Positions 17,067-25,073 of a stretch of DNA of 64,000 nucleotides are shown here, piece by piece. Where the stretch lies: assembly GCA_020639235.1 (NCBI GenBank), contig JACKHC010000001.1, positions 1,674,001 to 1,738,000 on the forward strand. The letters are read 5' to 3'. This DNA is from Phycisphaeraceae bacterium (GTDB lineage Bacteria > Planctomycetota > Phycisphaerae > Phycisphaerales > UBA1924). How positions within the stretch are numbered: position 1 is the stretch's first letter; every line of letters starts with the position of its first letter. The notes under the pieces were generated by a model. It worked only from the letters and a program-made list of their open reading frames with translations, was not told the origin of the DNA and ran no database searches. The position numbers were made by a program, and so were the translations under genes.

Positions 17067-18839
17067 TTAGGGTACGCCTTGGGAGGGATCGGCGTTCGGT
17101 TGGGTGGTTTCGGACTTCTCGGCGGCCCAGTTGATCGCGGTTCGCACATCGGGCGCGAGGTTCTCGGCGCCGAGGCGTTCGGTGAGCCCGCGTGAGGCGA
17201 TGGCGACCATGGGCTGCATGTGCATGCCGGCGAGGATGAGGCGTGTGCCGCGGGCGCGGGAGGTGCGGTGCAGTTCCTCCAGCGCGTGGAGGCCGGTCGC
17301 GTCGAGCGTGAGGACCTTTGCCAGATCGAGGATAAGCGCGCGCGGGTGGTTGCCGATGGCGTCGAGCGTGTCGCGGAGTTTGTAGGCGGCGCCGAAGAAG
17401 AAAGGGCCGTTGATCGCGTAGACGCGGATGCCGGAGTCCGCCGAGCCGCGATCTCTGGTGATGGACTCGGTGGGGACATCAACGCCGCCTTCTGAAGCGT
17501 CGACGAACTCGACGCTCGAAACATCGGCCATGCGTTTCATGAAGAGCAGGGCGGCGAGCACGATGCCCACGCCGACGGCGATTGTGAGGTCGGTGAAGAC
17601 GGTCAGGCCGAAGGTTGCGAGCAGGACGAGTGTGTCCTGTCGCGGGCCGTTGAGCAGCCAGCGGAACGAGCGCATCTCGCTCATGTTCCACGCGACGACG
17701 ACGAGCACACCCGACAGCGCGCACAGGGGGATCATGGCGGCGAAGCGCCCGACGGTGAGCACGATGAGGAGCAGCAGGGCGGCGTGTGTCATGCCGGCGA
17801 TGGGTGTTCGCCCGCCGGACTGGACATTCGTGGCGGTGCGTGCGATCGCGCCGGTGGCGGGGATGCCGCCGAAGACGGGCGAGGCGATGTTGGCGACGCC
17901 CTGGGCGATGAGTTCGGTGTTGGAGCGGTGTCGCGTGCCGAGCATTCCGTCGGCGACGACCGCGCAGAGCAGGGACTCGATGGCCGCGAGCACGGCGATG
18001 GTGGCGGCGGGGGCGACGAGTTCGGGCAGGCGGTCCCATCCGGTGGTCGGGAAGCGGGGGACGGGCAGCCCGGTGGGGATTGCTCCGAAGCGGTCGTGGA
18101 TGGTCTCGACGGGGAGGTTGAAGAGTCTGGCGATGAGCGTGGCGAAGATGAGCAGCACGATCGCGCCGGGGACGCGCCGGGGCATCCATTTGCGCCACGC
18201 GAAGAGCCCCGCGACGATCGCGACGCCCATGATCGCGCTCGACCAGTTGATGGTGGCGATGTGCTCGGCGCACCACGCGACTTTGGCGACGAACTCGGGC
18301 GGGATGGGGTGATCGGCGGGGTCGGTGGTGTGGAGCCCCAGGAGGTCCTTGATCTGTCCCGAGAGGATGATGACCGCGATTCCTGTGGTGAAGCCGGTGG
18401 TGACGGGGTATGGGATGAACTTGATGAGCGTGCCCATGCGGGCGATGCCTAATGCGACGAGCATCACGCCTGCCATAAGTGTCGCGAGGATCAGGCCGTC
18501 GTACCCGTGTTTGGCCGCGACGGCGTAGATGATGACGATGAACGCGCCTGTGGGGCCGCCGATGGAGACGCGCGAGCCGCCCAGCGCCGAGATGAGGAAG
18601 CCGGCGACGATGGCTGTAAAGAGCCCGGCCGCGGGCGGCGAGACGCCCGCGCCTGTGGCGACCTCTTCCGGGATGGACGCGATGCCGAAGGCGAGGGCGA
18701 GGGGGAGTGCGACGATGGCGACGGTGAGCCCCGCGATGAGGTCGGCGATGAACTGCTGGCGGGTGTACCCGCGTAGCGTGGTCAGGAGTTTGGGCCTGAA
18801 TGTCGGCGAGTTTGCCGTGATTGGCGTATTGGCGCGCAT
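17067..18839 (-). CDS. SulP-family anion transporter with STAS domain
   Basis: A 590-residue inner-membrane protein. The start of the membrane domain reads FIADLIAGLTVAIVALPLALAFG, typical of SulP/SLC26. About 10-14 helices follow, then a cytoplasmic STAS domain (about 460-575) with LDLAKVLTLDATGLHALEEL. The family carries sulfate, bicarbonate or other anions, usually with proton or sodium coupling. ATG18839 gives a short cytoplasmic tail before the first helix; the longer open frame upstream is antisense to rarA. It is divergent from rarA with a 105-bp gap. The substrate is not predictable. Confidence 0.92.
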   Translation of the reverse strand: MRANTPITANSPTFRPKLLTTLRGYTRQQFIADLIAGLTVAIVALPLALAFGIASIPEEVATGAGVSPPAAGLFTAIVAGFLISALGGSRVSIGGPTGAFIVIIYAVAAKHGYDGLILATLMAGVMLVALGIARMGTLIKFIPYPVTTGFTTGIAVIILSGQIKDLLGLHTTDPADHPIPPEFVAKVAWCAEHIATINWSSAIMGVAIVAGLFAWRKWMPRRVPGAIVLLIFATLIARLFNLPVETIHDRFGAIPTGLPVPRFPTTGWDRLPELVAPAATIAVLAAIESLLCAVVADGMLGTRHRSNTELIAQGVANIASPVFGGIPATGAIARTATNVQSGGRTPIAGMTHAALLLLIVLTVGRFAAMIPLCALSGVLVVVAWNMSEMRSFRWLLNGPRQDTLVLLATFGLTVFTDLTIAVGVGIVLAALLFMKRMADVSSVEFVDASEGGVDVPTESITRDRGSADSGIRVYAINGPFFFGAAYKLRDTLDAIGNHPRALILDLAKVLTLDATGLHALEELHRTSRARGTRLILAGMHMQPMVAIASRGLTERLGAENLAPDVRTAINWAAEKSETTQPNADPSQGVP

Positions 18840-18934
18840 GGCGCGGCTTTCTGAAGGGCGTGCGATTGGCCTATTGCGCGCTTTACGGGTGCTGCGAGCA
18901 GGGGGGGCGGGAATCATATCGGCAGGGGTGGGTC

Positions 18935-18940
18935 TACAAT
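18935..18940 (+). promoter_or_regulatory. -10-like box TACAAT before rarA
   Basis: TACAAT is followed by 4 nt to ATG18945 or 7 nt to ATG18948. The second spacing fits a leaderless start. Confidence 0.55.
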
Positions 18941-18944
18941 TGAA

Positions 18945-20318
18945 ATGATGCAGGACCTGTGGGCGACCAAACGCGAGTCGGCGCTGAAGGGTGTGGAGCC
19001 CCTGGCGGTGCGGATGCGCCCGCGGGCATTCGACGAGTTCGCGGGCCAGGCGCACATCGTGGGGTCGGGGCGTGATGACAGGCCGACGCTGCTGCGCCGG
19101 ATGATCGCGGCGGGGCGGCTGACCTCGATTCTGCTGCACGGCCCGCCGGGCACGGGGAAGACGACGCTCGCGGAGATCATCGCGCGGCACACGGGCAGGC
19201 CGTTCGTTCGGGAGAACGCTGCGACGATCGGCGTGAAGCGGATTCGGGAGATCGTGGAGGGCTCGCGGCGGGCGATCGGTGATGGCGGCAGGGCGACCGT
19301 GCTGATTCTGGATGAGATTCACCGGTTCTCGCGCGCGCAGCAGGATGCGCTGCTGGAGGATGTGGAGCGGGGGATCGTGACGCTCATCGGCGTGACGACG
19401 GAGAACCCGCTGTTTGCTGTGAACGCGGCGCTGGTGTCGCGCTCGACGCTGTTCCGTCTGGAGCAGCTGACGGCGGCGGATGTGGCGGATGTGGTGCGGC
19501 GCGCTATTGCGGATGAAGCGCGCGAGTTCGGGAAGTTGAACCTGCGGATGGACGACGACGCGATCGCGCACTGGGCGCAGATGTCCGACGGCGATGCGCG
19601 GCGGGCGCTGAACGCGCTGGAGGTCGCGGTGTTGTCGGCGCCGGGGCGTGATGCGGGCGAGGGATCGATCACGATTGATCTCGCGGCGGCGGAGGCGTCG
19701 ATCCAGCACAAGGCGATTCTGTACGACCGCGATGGCGATCAGCATTACGACCACGCCAGTGCGCTCATCAAAAGTCTGCGGGGGAGCGATCCGGATGCGG
19801 CGCTGTACTGGCTTGCGGTGATGCTGGAGGCGGGGGAGGACCCGCGGTTTATCGCGAGAAGGTTGGCGATTCTGGCGAGCGAGGACATCGGCAATGCTGA
19901 TCCAAGGGCGATCATGGTGGCGGACGCCGCGTGGTCGCTTGTGGAGCGGATCGGTATGCCCGAGGCGCGGATCACGCTGGGCCAGTGCGTGACCTATCTG
20001 GCGCTGGCACCGAAGAGCAACGCGTCGTATACGGCGATCAATGACGCGATGGCGGATGTGCGCGAGGGGCGGACGGTGGCGGTGCCGATGTTCCTGAGGG
20101 ACAAGACCAAGGCGAAGAGCGCTGGTTCGGCGGTCGAGGGCAAAGGGTACGAGTATTCGCACAACGCCTCGAACAAGACGAGCGTGGGCGGCGTCACATC
20201 GCAGGACTACCTGGGAGTGGACAAGCGGTATTACACGCCGACGGAGATCGGGTTCGAGAATTTCCTCGCGGAGCGGCTCGATGAGATTCGCAGGGCGCGG
20301 GGGCGAGAAGACAAGTGA
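18945..20318 (+). CDS. rarA: RarA/MgsA-type AAA ATPase (replication-associated recombination protein A)
   Basis: A 457-residue clamp-loader-like AAA+ ATPase that acts at stalled replication forks. Walker A GPPGTGKT is at residues 66-73, Walker B LILDEIHRF follows, then the sensor phrase GVTTENPLF and the C-terminal MgsA domain (HYDHASALIKSLRGSDPDAALYWLA). The full-length family layout is present. Either ATG18945 or ATG18948 could start it; the latter has better spacing from the TACAAT box. The next gene begins 9 nt after the stop, so rarA may head the small zinc-ribbon operon that follows. Confidence 0.95.
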   Translation: MMQDLWATKRESALKGVEPLAVRMRPRAFDEFAGQAHIVGSGRDDRPTLLRRMIAAGRLTSILLHGPPGTGKTTLAEIIARHTGRPFVRENAATIGVKRIREIVEGSRRAIGDGGRATVLILDEIHRFSRAQQDALLEDVERGIVTLIGVTTENPLFAVNAALVSRSTLFRLEQLTAADVADVVRRAIADEAREFGKLNLRMDDDAIAHWAQMSDGDARRALNALEVAVLSAPGRDAGEGSITIDLAAAEASIQHKAILYDRDGDQHYDHASALIKSLRGSDPDAALYWLAVMLEAGEDPRFIARRLAILASEDIGNADPRAIMVADAAWSLVERIGMPEARITLGQCVTYLALAPKSNASYTAINDAMADVREGRTVAVPMFLRDKTKAKSAGSAVEGKGYEYSHNASNKTSVGGVTSQDYLGVDKRYYTPTEIGFENFLAERLDEIRRARGREDK

Positions 20319-20327
20319 AGGATCGAA

Positions 20328-20612
20328 ATGGGGAAAGTCTCGATACTCCTGTTCTTTGCGTCGATTGGGCTTTTGGCACTGGCCGTCTTGCAGCAGGTAG
20401 TCGCCTGGGTCATGGACGACGCCCGATTCCTCTTTGCGTTCGTGCATGTATTCGCAAGTTCGGCGGTCTTGATGCTCTCCTCGATGGCTGTCGGTGTGAC
20501 ATGTCGAAGCCGCGCACGGTATCAATGCGCGAACTGTAACTACGACCTGCGCGGGATTAATTCCGCGGTATGTCCCGAGTGCGGTTCGGCCCGCGAGCAA
20601 TCGAGGTGGTGA
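20328..20612 (+). CDS. Small two-helix membrane protein with zinc ribbon
   Basis: A 94-residue protein with two predicted membrane helices (about 5-28 and 36-57) and a C-terminal zinc ribbon, CANCNYDLRG...CPECG. That motif recurs in at least six other proteins in this window. An AAGGA sequence precedes the ATG. Its stop overlaps the next start as TGATG. The membrane half is paralogous to the next gene's product. Function is unknown. The ribbon could bind zinc at the cytoplasmic face. Confidence 0.75.
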   Translation: MGKVSILLFFASIGLLALAVLQQVVAWVMDDARFLFAFVHVFASSAVLMLSSMAVGVTCRSRARYQCANCNYDLRGINSAVCPECGSAREQSRW

Positions 20613-20842
20613 TGCACGCCATTCCAAAGTACCTGCTGTTCGCTTCGCTGGGATTGCTCTTGCTGGCTGGAGTGCAGTTTGTTGTGGCGCTAATGATCAT
20701 GTGCTTCTGGAGCGGTGATTTCGGTTTCGATCTGCTCGTCAATGTCTGGCGCTATCCGCTGCTCGCGGTTTTTGTGGCGATGCTGGCGATCGCTGTGGCC
20801 GGGTTGACACCGAAGCCGAAATCTCACGGGAATGAAGCATGA
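20612..20842 (+). CDS. Small membrane protein, paralogue lacking the zinc ribbon
   Basis: A 76-residue protein with two membrane helices. Its N-terminus (LLFASLGLLLLAGVQFVVAL) aligns with the preceding product (LLFFASIGLLALAVLQQVVAW), so it is a tandem paralogue. It stops after a short basic tail without any Cys, so the zinc ribbon has been lost or never acquired. The start overlaps the previous stop (TGATG) and the stop overlaps the next start (ATGA). No family is recognised. Confidence 0.65.
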   Translation: MHAIPKYLLFASLGLLLLAGVQFVVALMIMCFWSGDFGFDLLVNVWRYPLLAVFVAMLAIAVAGLTPKPKSHGNEA

Positions 20843-21150
20843 GGAACCGCATCTTCATCTATGGGTTTCTGATCGGCCTGGCGTTGTCGATTCTCGGGTT
20901 GTGGGGCAACCCCGACTCGCCGGTCTCGGCTATGGGTGTGTTCATGGTCGCGGGGGGCGTGGTAGGGCTGGTCTTCGGGAGCGGGAAGATGCCCGAGATC
21001 AGACTGCCCTCGGCGGACGACCGTCCGTCGCATGAGTGCGCCTTCTGCGGCTACGACGCGCGGGGGCTCGACTCAGAGGTCTGCCCGGAGTGCGGGAACC
21101 CTCACCGCGCCGACACGCGTGCCTCCGAGCCCTCAGGCGGCACGAGGTAA
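20839..21150 (+). CDS. Small membrane protein with zinc ribbon
   Basis: A 103-residue protein. Two hydrophobic segments (about 5-21 and 31-49) are followed by a linker and a CAFCGYDARG...CPECG zinc ribbon at about 76-95, then a polar tail. The ATG overlaps the upstream stop. A -10-like TAATCT for the next gene overlaps its own stop codon. The order membrane-then-ribbon is the same as at 20328 and 21163. Unknown function. Confidence 0.7.
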   Translation: MRNRIFIYGFLIGLALSILGLWGNPDSPVSAMGVFMVAGGVVGLVFGSGKMPEIRLPSADDRPSHECAFCGYDARGLDSEVCPECGNPHRADTRASEPSGGTR

Positions 21151-21153
21151 TCT
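21148..21153 (+). promoter_or_regulatory. -10-like box TAATCT, 9 nt before ATG21163
   Basis: The box overlaps the TAA stop of the preceding gene. It could give the 21163 gene its own nearly leaderless transcript inside the operon. Confidence 0.35.
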
Positions 21154-21162
21154 GACATCTCG

Positions 21163-21483
21163 ATGGCCAAGGAACCCCGCACATCTCTGCTGCCGACGCT
21201 TGTGATTCTCGCGGGGATCGGCGTGGTGGTCGGGCCGGTCATTTTCGGTTTGGTGTTCGTGGCGACGCAGCGGGTTGACCTGGGGCTTGTCGTGACGCTG
21301 TCGGCCTGCGTCGTGGTGCCGGCGGTGCTGGCGGCGGGGGTGGTGGCGTTCGGGTACCTTTCGAACCGGCACATGATGCGGTACGCGATGAGCCAATGCA
21401 CTAAGTGCGGGTACGATCTGCGGGGCACCGACGCGACGCGGTGCCCGGAGTGCGGGTCGTTGCAGGCGCGGAGCCATGACTGA
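21163..21483 (+). CDS. Small membrane protein with zinc ribbon
   Basis: A 106-residue protein with two membrane helices (about 10-32 and 41-63) and a zinc ribbon CTKCGYDLRG...CPECG near residues 78-97. Only 12 nt separate it from the upstream zinc-ribbon gene. The following membrane-protein gene starts inside its last codons (8-nt overlap). The conserved CGYDLRG phrase makes it a clear member of the family spread through this window. No function is known to me. Confidence 0.75.
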   Translation: MAKEPRTSLLPTLVILAGIGVVVGPVIFGLVFVATQRVDLGLVVTLSACVVVPAVLAAGVVAFGYLSNRHMMRYAMSQCTKCGYDLRGTDATRCPECGSLQARSHD

Positions 21484-22099
21484 GCAGGCCACACGAGTGT
21501 CGGACCAACGGCGCAGCGCCGCGATCGGGGTGTGGATCGTGTCGTTGTTGGCGGCAATGGTGATCGCCAACGCCGACCGCGGGTACTACACGGACGCGGG
21601 ATACAACACGCAGATTCGACCGTCGTACTGGGGGCACGCCGTGCTGATGGCGTTCTATGCGGGCAGCGCGTTTATGCTGGCGCGGGCGCCGAAGTGGAAA
21701 TCGGCGCTGGTGATCGCGGCGGCGCTGTCGTTCGGGTTATGGAGCGGGTTCGTGGTGGATGCGGCGCTTGGGCTGCAGGGAACGAGCGCTGGCGATGCGT
21801 TCGATGCGTTCATCGGGCGGGCGGGTGGGTCTTCGCTGTTTGCGGGGATCGTTGCGGGCGGGCTCGCGACGGCGGTGTGGTTCGGTGTACTGACGGGGCG
21901 GGCGCGGGTCGGGTTTTTGATCGCCGGGATTTCGGTGCTCTGCGGCGTCATGGCGGCGTTCGGGTGGGGCGAGGCGGCGGGCGGGACGGGGTCGAAGGTG
22001 ATGCTGTTTGTTTCGTCGTGGGGTTGGCATCTGGGGGTGTTGAATGTGCTTCTGGCGTGGGCGCTGGGGCCGCGATGGTTCCAAGGGGGCGACGTGTAA
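21476..22099 (+). CDS. Polytopic membrane protein, unknown function
   Basis: A 207-residue protein with about six hydrophobic segments and no zinc ribbon. Helices lie roughly at 16-34, 50-70, 76-98, 120-140, 145-165 and 178-198. It overlaps the previous zinc-ribbon gene by 8 nt and ends the coupled run that begins at 20328. I recognise no family or catalytic motif. Context suggests it may act with the zinc-ribbon membrane proteins. Confidence 0.65.
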   Translation: MTEQATRVSDQRRSAAIGVWIVSLLAAMVIANADRGYYTDAGYNTQIRPSYWGHAVLMAFYAGSAFMLARAPKWKSALVIAAALSFGLWSGFVVDAALGLQGTSAGDAFDAFIGRAGGSSLFAGIVAGGLATAVWFGVLTGRARVGFLIAGISVLCGVMAAFGWGEAAGGTGSKVMLFVSSWGWHLGVLNVLLAWALGPRWFQGGDV

Positions 22100-22177
22100 T
22101 TCGCGGGCAAGTTTGGACAATAAGAGAGCGGGCGGCCGATCGGAATGGGACGAGGCAGGGTGCAAGGAGTCACGCAG

Positions 22178-22792
22178 ATGTCGAACATGTTCTCGCAGTT
22201 CTTCAATGATCCGCACATCCGGCATGCGGTGCTGGTGCACTTCCCGGTGGTGTTCGGGCTGCTCGGGATCCTGCCTCTGTTGGCGTTGCTGATGACGAAA
22301 CTCAAGAGCAAACCGATGAAGTTTGTGTGCATCGCGTGGTTCCTGCTGGCCTCGGGCGGCGCATATTGGGCCGCTGATGCGGGGAGTGACGCGGAGCATC
22401 ATCTGGGTGTTCGATCACCCAATATGACGCAGGCCGAGCACCAGGCGGTTCATGAGCACGAGGAACTGGGTGAGAATGGATGGATCTGGCCACTGATTCC
22501 CGCGGCGCTGGTGTTGCTGACCTTCCCGAGCAAGGGTGCGATCCGTAAGCCGGCGTTCATCCTCTCATGTGTGTCGGCGCTGGGTGTTGCGGGTGTGATT
22601 GGCTGGACGGCGCACCTCGGCGGGGAGTTGGTATACGACATGGGAATCGGCGTGCAAACGCGTACGGTCCCCGCAGCGCCGCCCTCGAACGGGCCCGCTG
22701 TCGATGACGATGAAGATGATGAGGATGCGGCGAGCGAGCAGCCGGGCGAAGCGGACGCGGCTGGGGATGAGCCGGGCGAGGCCGGCGGCTGA
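22178..22792 (+). CDS. DUF2231-like membrane protein with acidic tail
   Basis: A 204-residue protein. Early HAVLVHFPVVFGLLGILP, a second helix pair and the phrase GWTAHLGGELVYDMGIGV match the DUF2231 membrane family, in which conserved His residues lie in helices. The C-terminus is a low-complexity acidic tail (DDDEDDEDA...EPGEAGG), probably cytoplasmic. ATG22178 is chosen because AAGGAG lies 8 nt upstream; an earlier ATG at 22145 has none. The 78-bp upstream gap separates it from the small-gene array. Function is unknown for the family. Confidence 0.75.
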   Translation: MSNMFSQFFNDPHIRHAVLVHFPVVFGLLGILPLLALLMTKLKSKPMKFVCIAWFLLASGGAYWAADAGSDAEHHLGVRSPNMTQAEHQAVHEHEELGENGWIWPLIPAALVLLTFPSKGAIRKPAFILSCVSALGVAGVIGWTAHLGGELVYDMGIGVQTRTVPAAPPSNGPAVDDDEDDEDAASEQPGEADAAGDEPGEAGG

Positions 22793-22820
22793 CGCTTTGG
22801 CGCGGCTCGCGCGGTTGGCG

Positions 22821-22826
22821 TACCAT
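22821..22826 (+). promoter_or_regulatory. -10-like box TACCAT, 10 nt before ATG22837
   Basis: The spacing would give a leader of about three bases. No Shine-Dalgarno sequence is present. Confidence 0.45.
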
Positions 22827-22836
22827 CGCCGGGCGT

Positions 22837-23898
22837 ATGTCCACCGCTTCCAGCCTATTCGAGAGTGAGCCGATGCCCGACAACAAGCCCGCGCGCCAGT
22901 TCATCGCCGAAATGAAGCCCAACGAGCGGTTCTCGGGGCTGTTCTGCATCGTCAATGCGCAGTTGGCGGCGACACGGAACGGCGATCCGTATCTGGCGTG
23001 TCTGCTGTCGGATAAGTCGGGAAGGGTGCCGGCGCGGAAGTGGCAGATGCCTCCCGAGGAGTTCAAGCGATTGCCGACGGATGGGTTCGTGTATGCGGAG
23101 GGTCGCACGCAGCCCTTCAAGGGCGAGCTGCAGCTGATCGTGGACATTATTGATCCCGCCGAGCCGACGAGCGCGGAGTTGCGGGACCTGCTGCCGACGA
23201 CGAAGTTCGATATCGCCCAGATGTTCGCGGAGGTGACCCAGCGGCTGGGCACGCTCTCGCACCCGGCGATGAAGGCGCTGGCGGAGGCGTATCTGAGCGA
23301 CGAGATGCTGATGGACCAGTTCCGCACGGCTCCCGCGGCGCAGATGATGCACCACGCGTATCTCGGCGGGCTGCTCGAGCACACGCTGAACCTGATGCGG
23401 CTTTCGGACGTGGTGTGCCCGCTCTACCCGAAAATCAGCCGCGACCTGGTGCTGATGGGGCTGTTCCTGCACGACCTGGGCAAGACGCGCGAGCTCTCTT
23501 ATGACGCGGGGTTCGGGTACACCGATCGGGGGCAGTTGATCGGGCACATCGTGGACGGGGCGATCATGCTGCACGACAAGTCGCAGCAGGTGATGCGCGA
23601 GAAGGCGATGCGGTTCCCGCCGAACTCGATCACGATTCTTCAGCACATCATCCTGTCGCATCACGGTGTGCCGGAGTTCGGGGCCGCCAAAATCCCGGCG
23701 ACGCCCGAGGCGTTGCTCGTCTCGATGCTCGACAATCTGGACGCCAAAATGGCGATCGCGCTGGACGCGGCGCGTCCGGATCGGGCCTCGGGGGGGGAGG
23801 GCGGGGGTGAAAGCGACCTTGGGGGCAACTTCACCGAGAAGCAGTGGGCCCTGGGCAGCGTCCGCCTGTTCCGCGGCGACCCGCTCGGGCAGGTGTAG
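22837..23898 (+). CDS. YhaM-like 3'-5' exoribonuclease (OB fold plus HD domain)
   Basis: A 353-residue protein. The N-terminal OB-fold region (about 25-120, YLACLLSDKSGRVPARKW) precedes an HD domain with HHAYLGGLLEHTLNL, FLHDLGKTREL and HIILSHHG. This matches the YhaM/CBF1 family of metal-dependent 3'-5' exonucleases acting on RNA or DNA. An internal Met at 22873 (MPDNKPARQF) is an alternative start, but the TACCAT box favours 22837. Before the C-terminus lies a Gly/Glu-rich insert (about 314-326). Confidence 0.88.
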   Translation: MSTASSLFESEPMPDNKPARQFIAEMKPNERFSGLFCIVNAQLAATRNGDPYLACLLSDKSGRVPARKWQMPPEEFKRLPTDGFVYAEGRTQPFKGELQLIVDIIDPAEPTSAELRDLLPTTKFDIAQMFAEVTQRLGTLSHPAMKALAEAYLSDEMLMDQFRTAPAAQMMHHAYLGGLLEHTLNLMRLSDVVCPLYPKISRDLVLMGLFLHDLGKTRELSYDAGFGYTDRGQLIGHIVDGAIMLHDKSQQVMREKAMRFPPNSITILQHIILSHHGVPEFGAAKIPATPEALLVSMLDNLDAKMAIALDAARPDRASGGEGGGESDLGGNFTEKQWALGSVRLFRGDPLGQV

Positions 23899-24237
23899 GC
23901 GGGGTTTCCGAGCCCGGAAATTGCCTACTTTCACAGGTATGTGGGGAAATGGTTCGGGGGGCGCCAAGCGTAGGCAAGACACCCCCGAATCCCGCTAAGT
24001 TTCGGTGAATCGGACCGGCAACACATTGTGGCACGGGGGCGGAGCGATTAGATTCACGGAGGAAATGGAGGGACCCGACGCCGGGTGAGACTATCGCCCC
24101 GGTGGACTGGAGAGAAGGAGATCGAGGGAGAGATCGCTCGGACGCGACCTAGGAGATCGCCAAGAGCATGCCTCGACCGGTATCGGGTCAGGGCTGGAAA
24201 CACTGTCACTCTTTAGCAGAGAGGGAAGGAAACAAAG
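23899..24237 (+). other. 339-bp gene-free leader region of the PEP-CTERM gene
   Basis: It contains an imperfect hairpin (23951-23992, TTCGGGGG/CCCCCGAA arms, 21-nt loop, no T-tract), a purine-rich stretch with several GGAG/GGAGA repeats (about 24058-24145) and the SD of the 24238 gene. No protein-like open frame was seen. It may be a long 5' leader. Confidence 0.5.
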
Positions 24238-24957
24238 ATGAAGAGCATGCTTGGTATCGGCGCGGTTGTCGCGCTCACGGGGACGGCCATGGCCGTCACC
24301 CCGTTCACCGAAGATTTCTCGTACCCCGATGGCAGCCTCGTTCCCAACGGCGGCTGGGTCTCGCACTCCGGCACCACCGGTCAGGTTCAGGTGTCGAGCG
24401 GCGCGATCTCGCTCGTTCAGGGCAGCCAGAGCGAGGACGTTTCTCGTTCAATCGGCGCTCCGCTCGGCGCCGGTGAGACCGTCTTCTTCGGCTTTGATGT
24501 GACGATGAGCGGCTCCGGCCCCGCGTCCGACACCTACTTCGCCCACTTCAAGAACTCGGCAACATTCTTCACTTCGCGCATCTTCGTGTCGTCCCCCAAT
24601 GCGGGCGGCGATTACTCCTACGGCTTCTCCGCTTCCAGCACTATTGCTGGTGAGTGGGCGACCGACTTCTCGTACGGCTCGACGCAGCGCGTCATCGCCT
24701 CGTACGACTTCGATACGGGCGCGATCAACCTGTGGATCAACGCCTCCTCGATGGGCGATCCCAGCCTCTCGTTCTTCGGCTTCGCCGGTGACGCGATGGA
24801 GTTCATCGCGTTCCGCGAGTCCTCAGGCAACACCGTCCAGGTCATCGACAATGTCGCGGTCGGCAGCACATTCGCTGAGGTGGTTCCCACCCCCGGCGCT
24901 GCGGCCCTCATGGGCATCGCCGGTCTGGCTTCGGTCCGCCGTCGCCGCACCGCGTAA
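24238..24957 (+). CDS. Secreted PEP-CTERM-like protein
   Basis: A 239-residue exported protein with a signal peptide (cleavage near AMAVT). The beta-rich body begins FTEDFSYPDGSLVPNGGW and resembles concanavalin-like secreted domains of planctomycete proteins. It ends VVPTPGAAALMGIAGLASVRRRRTA: the VPTP turn, hydrophobic helix and Arg cluster form a PEP-CTERM-type sorting signal for an exosortase. An AAGGAA ribosome-binding sequence precedes the ATG. A strong terminator follows. Codon choice is strongly C-biased, as in the flagellin and groE genes, which hints at high expression. Function of the body is unknown. Confidence 0.82.
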   Translation: MKSMLGIGAVVALTGTAMAVTPFTEDFSYPDGSLVPNGGWVSHSGTTGQVQVSSGAISLVQGSQSEDVSRSIGAPLGAGETVFFGFDVTMSGSGPASDTYFAHFKNSATFFTSRIFVSSPNAGGDYSYGFSASSTIAGEWATDFSYGSTQRVIASYDFDTGAINLWINASSMGDPSLSFFGFAGDAMEFIAFRESSGNTVQVIDNVAVGSTFAEVVPTPGAAALMGIAGLASVRRRRTA

Positions 24958-24989
24958 TCAACCTGCCCCCGCAGGATTGAGATAGCACT

Positions 24990-25032
24990 CAGGCCCGCGT
25001 CCCCCCAAAGGCGGCGCGGGCCTGTCATTTTT
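24990..25032 (+). terminator. Intrinsic terminator after the PEP-CTERM gene
   Basis: Perfect 10-bp arms CAGGCCCGCG (24990-24999) and CGCGGGCCTG (25015-25024) enclose a 15-nt loop. TCATTTTT follows. Confidence 0.85.
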
Positions 25033-25062
25033 GAATCATCGACGCGCCGGTTCGGGTGGCGC

Positions 25063-25068
25063 TATCAT
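25063..25068 (+). promoter_or_regulatory. -10-like box TATCAT, 5 nt before ATG25074
   Basis: It sits just after the terminator of the upstream gene, where a new promoter is expected. No Shine-Dalgarno sequence precedes the ATG. Confidence 0.5.
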
Positions 25069-25073
25069 TGGGC

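Noticed and set aside
18840..20627. N-terminal extension of the SulP frame
   Set aside because: It is antisense to rarA and rich in Arg/His/Pro; SulP similarity begins only after ATG18839.
24091..24366. Short leftward frame antisense to the PEP-CTERM gene leader
   Set aside because: No SD, no protein-like sequence, and it runs into the coding region of the opposite gene.
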